Assembly (NCBI GenBank): GCA_018228665.1
Contig: CP073692.1
Span: forward strand, 2,368,046 to 2,432,045
DNA length: 64,000 bases
Source of the DNA: Faecalicatena sp. Marseille-Q4148
Lineage (GTDB): Bacteria; Bacillota; Clostridia; Lachnospirales; Lachnospiraceae
Direction: 5' to 3'
Position 1 is the first letter of the stretch. Each line of letters opens with the position of its first letter. A program made the position numbers and the translations under genes. Below are positions 59,457 to 64,000 of the stretch, one piece after another. The notes under the pieces were generated by a model that was given only the letters and a program-made list of their open reading frames with translations, did not search any database and was not told where the DNA came from.

Positions 59457-61223
59457 ATGAAGATAGTGTTAGCAGCAGTGAATGCCAAATATATACATTC
59501 CAATCTTGCTGTGTACAGTCTGAAAGCATATGCGAAGACATTTGCATCAGAAATAGAGATTGCGGAATATACGATCAACCAGCAGACAGACGATATCCTA
59601 ATGGATCTTTATAAGCGACAGCCGGATATGCTGTGTTTTTCCTGTTATATATGGAATCTGCGGTATGTAGAAGAACTTATAAAAGAAATTCACAAAATTT
59701 TGCCGGAGACGATTCTGTGGGCAGGCGGTCCGGAAGTGTCTTATGACAGCCGGAACGTATTGGAACGACTGCCGGAGCTGACGGGCGTTATGAAAGGTGA
59801 GGGAGAAAAAACATTTCTTGAATTGCTGAACTGCTATCACTGCAAGGAAAAAACACAGGATGATCTGGGAGATATTACCGGAATCACATTTCGCCGGACA
59901 GACGGTGTGATCGTAGAGAATGAATGGCGGGAGATCATGGATCTGAGTGAAGTGCCTTTTGTATATGAAGATATGACATTATTTGAAAATAAGATTATCT
60001 ATTATGAATCGAGCCGGGGCTGTCCGTTTCGGTGCAGCTACTGTCTGTCTTCTGTAGATAAATGTCTTCGTTTCCGGAATCTGGATCTTGTTAGGAAAGA
60101 GCTGCAATTCTTTCTGGATGCGAAAGTGCCGCAAGTAAAATTCGTAGATCGGACGTTTAACTGCCGCCATGAACATTCAATGGCAGTGTGGTCTTATATT
60201 AAGGAACATGATAATGGTGTGACGAATTTTCATTTTGAAATTTCAGCAGATCTTCTGAATGAAGAAGAAATTGCATTGATCAGATCAATGCGTCCGGGGT
60301 TGATTCAGCTTGAGATAGGAGTGCAGTCTACGAATCCGGAAACGATCCGGGAAATCCGCCGGACGATGAAGTTTGAAGAAGTTGCAAGAATTGTGCGGGA
60401 GTTAAATGAAAACAAAAATGTACACCAGCATCTTGACCTGATTGCAGGACTTCCGTTTGAGGATTATGAAAGTTTTGGAAAATCCTTTGATGATGTGTAT
60501 GCACTCCAACCGGAGCAGCTGCAGCTTGGGTTTTTGAAGGTACTGAAAGGCTCTCATATGGAAGAAGCAAAAGACAAGTATGGACTTGTGTATAAAAATG
60601 AGCCGCCATATGAAGTGCTGTATACAAAGTGGTTGCCGTATGCAGACGTACTTAAACTAAAAGGGATAGAGGAGATGGTGGAAGTCTATTATAACAGCGG
60701 ACAGTTCCAATATACATTGAAAGCTTTGGAGAAAGAATTTTCTTCTGCGTTTCAGATGTATGAATCACTGGCAGTATTTTATGAACAACATAGGCTTCAT
60801 CAGATGAGTCATTCAAGAGTGACAAGATATGAGATCCTACTGGACTTTGTGAAACAGATCTGTCCTGACAAGGAAGACTTCTACAAAGAACTGCTGACAT
60901 TTGATCTATATTTGAGAGAAAATGCAAAGACTCGTCCGGATTTTGCAGGAGAATCACTTGTGACGAAAGAATGGCTTCAAGAATTCTATGACAGAGAGGC
61001 AAAAGAACCGGTTTGTCTGAGAGGATATGCAGGGTATGATAAGCGTCAGATGAGAAAAATGACTCATGTGGAGAAATTTACCAGAGCTTCTGAAAATATT
61101 TGTGGAAAAGAAGAGCCGGTTTATGTACTTTTTGATTATCAGGATCGCAATCCGCTCGACCATCAGGCGGCATGTTATTTCTTGCAAAATGACGGCAAAC
61201 AGTATAAAATGGCAAATAAGTAA
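59457..61223 (+). CDS. B12-binding-domain radical SAM protein (DUF4080-type)
   Basis: 588 aa. N-terminal cobalamin-binding fold (residues 1-130: AVNAKYIHSNLAVYSLKAYA, then ILWAGGPEVSYD), a radical SAM core with SRGCPFRCSYCLSSVDKCLRF (CxxxCxxC cluster binding), and a C-terminal DUF4080-like domain (about 370-588). Enzymes of this layout methylate or modify RNA, lipids or natural products; the substrate is unknown. ATG 59457 (MKIVLAA) follows GGGAGGAG. In many Firmicutes dnaX follows the SRP RNA; here this gene does. Confidence 0.9.
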   Translation: MKIVLAAVNAKYIHSNLAVYSLKAYAKTFASEIEIAEYTINQQTDDILMDLYKRQPDMLCFSCYIWNLRYVEELIKEIHKILPETILWAGGPEVSYDSRNVLERLPELTGVMKGEGEKTFLELLNCYHCKEKTQDDLGDITGITFRRTDGVIVENEWREIMDLSEVPFVYEDMTLFENKIIYYESSRGCPFRCSYCLSSVDKCLRFRNLDLVRKELQFFLDAKVPQVKFVDRTFNCRHEHSMAVWSYIKEHDNGVTNFHFEISADLLNEEEIALIRSMRPGLIQLEIGVQSTNPETIREIRRTMKFEEVARIVRELNENKNVHQHLDLIAGLPFEDYESFGKSFDDVYALQPEQLQLGFLKVLKGSHMEEAKDKYGLVYKNEPPYEVLYTKWLPYADVLKLKGIEEMVEVYYNSGQFQYTLKALEKEFSSAFQMYESLAVFYEQHRLHQMSHSRVTRYEILLDFVKQICPDKEDFYKELLTFDLYLRENAKTRPDFAGESLVTKEWLQEFYDREAKEPVCLRGYAGYDKRQMRKMTHVEKFTRASENICGKEEPVYVLFDYQDRNPLDHQAACYFLQNDGKQYKMANK

Positions 61224-61240
61224 TCGGAGGTGAAAAATCC

Positions 61241-61342
61241 ATGAACTTTTTTAATAAAAAAACGCGTAAGATGATTGCTGTTATTACATTAATTGTAATT
61301 GTGGCAATGGTATTGACAATGATTATTCCGTATTTGATGTAA
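61241..61342 (+). CDS. 33-aa single-span membrane peptide
   Basis: A very small gene: CGGAGGTG lies 8 nt before ATG 61241. Basic N terminus (MNFFNKKTRKM) followed by one hydrophobic helix (IAVITLIVIVAMVLTMIIPY), then LM and stop. The orientation should be N-in. It lies between the radical SAM gene (14 bp upstream) and the AIR-synthase-like gene (27 bp downstream) and is likely co-transcribed. Function unknown. Confidence 0.7.
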   Translation: MNFFNKKTRKMIAVITLIVIVAMVLTMIIPYLM

Positions 61343-61369
61343 TTGACAGACCATATAAGGGGGACGAAG

Positions 61370-62371
61370 ATGAAACTAGGAAAAGTGACACAGACAGTAA
61401 GAAAGAGATCTGTGTTAAAACAGTTGAAATCAAAACGTCGGGAAATTTTCCCGGAGATGACGGTGGAAGAGACATGCTGGGGGCTGAAACCGGAAGAAGG
61501 GGAATCAATACTTCTCGCGGAGGCAGCAAGATATGGAAACCAGAAAGATTTGGGAGTCTATGCGATAGCGGCGGTGGCAAATGATCTGGCAGCGCATGGG
61601 GCATCCGTGGTCGGAGTGAGTGCAAGGATCATGCTGACAGCCTATGCATATGAATCAAGGCTAAAAGCAATGGTAGCTGAGATGGAGCAGGCGGCAGAAG
61701 AGCAGGGATTCCAGATTGCGGATGTGAAAGTGGAAATCTGTCCGGTTATCTCTACAACGATTGTAAGCGTTACAGCGGCAGGGCTTGTGAAAGAGGAAGA
61801 AATGTGTCGGGTTTTTGACACGAAAGCAGGTCAGGAGCTGGTGCTGACAAAGTGGATCGGGATGGAAGGAACGCTGCGGGCGTTAGAAGAACGAAAAGAA
61901 GAACTGGAAGAGCGATTTGTTCCGGCATTTTTGAAACAGACAGAACTTTGGAAGAAGCATCTGTTTGTACAAAAAGAAGCTGAAATCGCAAGAAAGTACA
62001 AAGCATCAGCAATGCATACAATCACAGAAGAAGGGGTACTTGGTGCACTATGGGAGATGGCGGATTCTGCGGGACTTGGTATGTGCGTGGAGATGCGGGA
62101 ACTTCCGATCCGGCAGGAGACTGTAGAAATATGCGAATTCTGCCATTTGAACCCTTATGAACTAACATCTGCGGGATGTCTGCTGATTGCGGCAGAAGAT
62201 GGTGCGGGACTTGTGGAGGAACTTCGCAGGGCGCATATTCCGGCAGCAGTAATCGGAAGATTCACAGACGGCAATGACAGAATTTTAATGCGAGGCGAAG
62301 AAGTCAGCTATCTGGATCGTCCGGCAGCAGATGAGCTTATGAAGCTGTTTGCAGATGAGAAAGAAGCATAG
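61370..62371 (+). CDS. AIR synthase (PurM/HypE/SelD-fold) related protein
   Basis: 333 aa. PurM-like ATP-binding fold: VYAIAAVANDLAAHGASVVG, EICPVISTTIVSVTAAGLV, then the C-terminal ITEEGVLGALWEMADSAGLG and GAGLVEELRRAHIPAAVIGRF. HypE-like proteins dehydrate carbamoylated Cys; no hyp or sel genes are near, so the role is open. ATG 61370 follows AAGGGGGA; an earlier TTG at 61343 is unsupported. It ends 16 bp before the Lrp regulator. Confidence 0.82.
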   Translation: MKLGKVTQTVRKRSVLKQLKSKRREIFPEMTVEETCWGLKPEEGESILLAEAARYGNQKDLGVYAIAAVANDLAAHGASVVGVSARIMLTAYAYESRLKAMVAEMEQAAEEQGFQIADVKVEICPVISTTIVSVTAAGLVKEEEMCRVFDTKAGQELVLTKWIGMEGTLRALEERKEELEERFVPAFLKQTELWKKHLFVQKEAEIARKYKASAMHTITEEGVLGALWEMADSAGLGMCVEMRELPIRQETVEICEFCHLNPYELTSAGCLLIAAEDGAGLVEELRRAHIPAAVIGRFTDGNDRILMRGEEVSYLDRPAADELMKLFADEKEA

Positions 62372-62387
62372 ACAGGAGGAATGCGAA

Positions 62388-62876
62388 ATGGATATGAGAA
62401 CACAGATTTTAAAATACATGGAGAAGAACAGTAAAGTTGATCCAAGTGAACTGGCAGTTCTGCTAGGAACAAACGAAGTAACAGTTGTAAATGAGATCGC
62501 TAAGATGGAGAAGGAAAATATTATTTGCGGTTATCATACACTGATCAATTGGGAAAAAGCCGGAACAGATTCTGTTACTGCGCTGATCGAGGTGCGGGTA
62601 ACGCCGCAGCGCAACAGAGGATTTGAGCGGATTGCGGAGCGCATTTATAATTATCCGGAAGTAAATTCTGTGTATCTGATTTCCGGGGCATACGACCTTC
62701 TTGTTACGATTGAGGGAAGAACTTTAATGGAAATATCACAGTTTGTTTCTGATAAGCTCTCTCCGATTGATGAAGTGATTTCCACAGCGACACATTTTAT
62801 CTTGAAAAAATACAAAGATCACGGAACAATTATGAATGTAAAAGAGAAAGAAGAAAGGATACCGGTGAGTCTGTAA
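62388..62876 (+). CDS. Lrp/AsnC-family transcriptional regulator
   Basis: 162 aa. N-terminal winged HTH (QILKYMEKNSKVDPSELAVL, GTNEVTVVNEIAKMEKENII) and C-terminal RAM amino-acid-sensing domain (ALIEVRVTPQRNRGFERIAE, VYLISGAYDLLVTIEG). ATG 62388 follows AGGAGG by 8 nt. Its stop overlaps the start of the aminotransferase by one base, so the two are coupled. The pair resembles B. subtilis alaR-alaT (an Lrp-type regulator and alanine transaminase); the equivalence is inferred. Confidence 0.93.
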   Translation: MDMRTQILKYMEKNSKVDPSELAVLLGTNEVTVVNEIAKMEKENIICGYHTLINWEKAGTDSVTALIEVRVTPQRNRGFERIAERIYNYPEVNSVYLISGAYDLLVTIEGRTLMEISQFVSDKLSPIDEVISTATHFILKKYKDHGTIMNVKEKEERIPVSL

Positions 62877-64000
62877 TGAGAAATCCATTATCAAAAGTTG
62901 TAACAGAAATAAAACCGTCCGGTATTCGTAAATTTTTCGATATTGTAAGTGAAATGGAAGATGCGATCTCCCTTGGCGTTGGAGAGCCGGATTTTGATAC
63001 TCCGTGGCGAATTCGGGAAGAAGGAATTTACTCTCTGGAAAGAGGGCGCACATTTTACACATCCAACGCAGGACTTAAAGAACTGAAAGAAGAAATTGTG
63101 AAATATCTCAAACGCACAGTGAATGTAGAATATAATCCGGCTAATGAAGTTGTTGTAACGGTCGGAGGAAGCGAGGGAATTGATATTGCTCTCCGCGCAA
63201 TGTTAGATCCGGGAGACGAAGTGCTGATTCCTCAGCCAAGTTATGTTTCTTATCTGCCATGTACTGAACTGGCAGGCGGTGTTCCGGTAACAATTCCGCT
63301 GAAAAATGAAAATCAGTTTAAATTAACTGCGAAAGAGCTGGAGGCATATATTACGCCAAAGACAAAGATCCTTGTACTTCCATTTCCGAATAATCCGACA
63401 GGTTCTGTCATGACGGAAGAAGATCTCCGCCCAATTGCAGCGCTCGTGGAAAAATATGATCTTTATGTCATTTCTGATGAAATCTATTCGGAACTTACTT
63501 ATGGGAATAGACATGTATCTATTGCGTCGCTTCCGGGAATGAAGGAGAGAACCATTCTGATCAATGGATTTTCGAAAGGATTTGCCATGACAGGCTGGCG
63601 TCTTGGATATTCCTGCGGGCCAAAAGAGATTATTGAGCAGATGATCAAAATCCATCAATTTGCAATTATGTGCGCGCCTACGAATAGTCAATATGCGGCA
63701 ATCGAAGGACTGCGTCACTGTCAGAAGGAAGTAGAAGAAATGCGTGAAGCCTATAATCAGAGAAGACGGTTTCTGATGTATGAATTTGAGCGTATGGAGC
63801 TGCCGTGTTTTGAACCGTTCGGAGCATTTTATGTATTTCCGTGTATCAAAGAATTTGGCATGACATCAGAAGAATTTGCGCTGAAATTTTTGGAAGAAGA
63901 GAAAGTCGCAGTTGTTCCGGGCACAGCATTTGGCGATTGCGGAGAAGGGTTCCTTAGAATTTCTTACGCATATTCTCTGGAAGACTTAAAGGAAGCAATT
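62876..64000 (+). CDS. PLP-dependent class I/II aminotransferase (3' truncated by window edge)
   Basis: 375 codons are visible and open to the end of the window. Fold type I aminotransferase: SLGVGEPDFDTPWRIREEGI, GGSEGIDIALRAMLDPGDEV, LPFPNNPTGSVMTEEDLRP (Asn contacting PLP), VISDEIYSELTYG (Asp and Tyr), Schiff-base Lys in NGFSKGFAMTGWRLGY, and a C-terminal FLRISYAYS (Arg binding the substrate carboxylate). It belongs to the aspartate/alanine transaminase group (AlaT/PatA-like). It follows an Lrp regulator with a one-base overlap. Confidence 0.93.
   Translation, partial: MRNPLSKVVTEIKPSGIRKFFDIVSEMEDAISLGVGEPDFDTPWRIREEGIYSLERGRTFYTSNAGLKELKEEIVKYLKRTVNVEYNPANEVVVTVGGSEGIDIALRAMLDPGDEVLIPQPSYVSYLPCTELAGGVPVTIPLKNENQFKLTAKELEAYITPKTKILVLPFPNNPTGSVMTEEDLRPIAALVEKYDLYVISDEIYSELTYGNRHVSIASLPGMKERTILINGFSKGFAMTGWRLGYSCGPKEIIEQMIKIHQFAIMCAPTNSQYAAIEGLRHCQKEVEEMREAYNQRRRFLMYEFERMELPCFEPFGAFYVFPCIKEFGMTSEEFALKFLEEEKVAVVPGTAFGDCGEGFLRISYAYSLEDLKEAI

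Noticed and set aside
58456-59547. 363-codon open frame on the minus strand
   Set aside because: It runs antisense across the end of the DUF6128-like gene, tadA and the SRP RNA; composition and overlap show it is spurious.
1-64000. CRISPR arrays, intact insertion sequences, prophage or integrase genes
   Set aside because: No regularly spaced repeats of 25-40 bp, no transposase, integrase or phage structural motifs were seen in any frame. The protein tandem repeats near 48.3-48.9 kb and 58.1-58.2 kb are coding.

Overview
The window is about 64 kb of a chromosome from a low-to-middle G+C, endospore-forming Firmicute. The best fit is Lachnospiraceae (Clostridia). The evidence is strong AAGGAGG ribosome sites throughout, sporulation genes (spoIID, a spoIIQ-like gene, cwlD, bofA), Clostridia-type gene orders (tsaC-rpiB-upp-dCMP deaminase; tRNA adenosine deaminase followed by a long-form SRP RNA), a reverse-type rubrerythrin beside perR, and a Gram-positive Tad pilus locus. 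No prophage, CRISPR array, intact transposase or resistance gene was seen. Nearly all of it looks like core chromosome, with a few lineage-specific islands.

Layout. 1-5 kb: end of ileS (DUF5915-tailed type), glycogen phosphorylase, a membrane protein, then spoIID and a spoIIQ-like gene with different sporulation promoters. 6-13 kb: a GIY-YIG/DHFR-like fusion, a hemolysin III-like protein, an ECF transporter S component, rubrerythrin and perR with matching operators, an NlpC/P60 hydrolase with a WalR-like box, a DnaA-box cluster, a DUF1858 protein and mecA. 13-21 kb: a GH18 hydrolase behind two 0A-like boxes, two XRE regulators, a receiverless Spo0A-like DNA-binding protein, cwlD, tsaC fused to a dead YwlE-like phosphatase, rpiB, upp, dCMP deaminase, and yaaL/bofA. 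22-30.4 kb: a Tad/Flp pilus operon (tadZ-like, cpaF, tadB, tadC, flp, DUF5702-like, TadE-like, prepilin peptidase, TadE-like, DUF6382-like) behind a promoter with a 17-bp palindrome. 30.5-45.9 kb: rhomboid protease convergently overlapping a soluble histidine kinase, HIT protein, two sigma factor systems, murG, mtnN, pgi, and a CdaR-type regulator beside an aconitase-family hydratase. 45.9-46.8 kb: a protein-free stretch with its own promoter and terminator and many nested complementary segments, read here as a roughly 750-nt structured noncoding RNA. 46.8-64 kb: a TPR/acidic/AAA-like protein, glgB, trmB, tRNA-Lys, a Sfp-type PPTase, a VanY-type carboxypeptidase, an HTH/acidic protein, dgt, tadA, SRP RNA, a B12/radical-SAM protein, an AIR-synthase-like protein, and an Lrp regulator with an aminotransferase that runs off the end.

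How it fits together. Glycogen genes (glgP, glgB, pgi) are scattered. Sporulation and stationary-phase control recurs: sigma-E- and sigma-F-like promoters, 0A-like boxes, a Spo0A-like DNA-binding protein and BofA. Oxidative-stress defence is a compact PerR regulon of perR plus rubrerythrin. The items most worth following up are the large RNA candidate, the DnaA-box cluster outside oriC, the receiverless Spo0A-like protein, the TsaC/pseudo-phosphatase fusion, and the hairpins that combine terminator, Shine-Dalgarno and (for spoIID) a sigma promoter.

Limits. Family calls come from reading motifs without database searches. Promoters, operators and RNA folds are by eye. DUF numbers marked as recollection should be checked.
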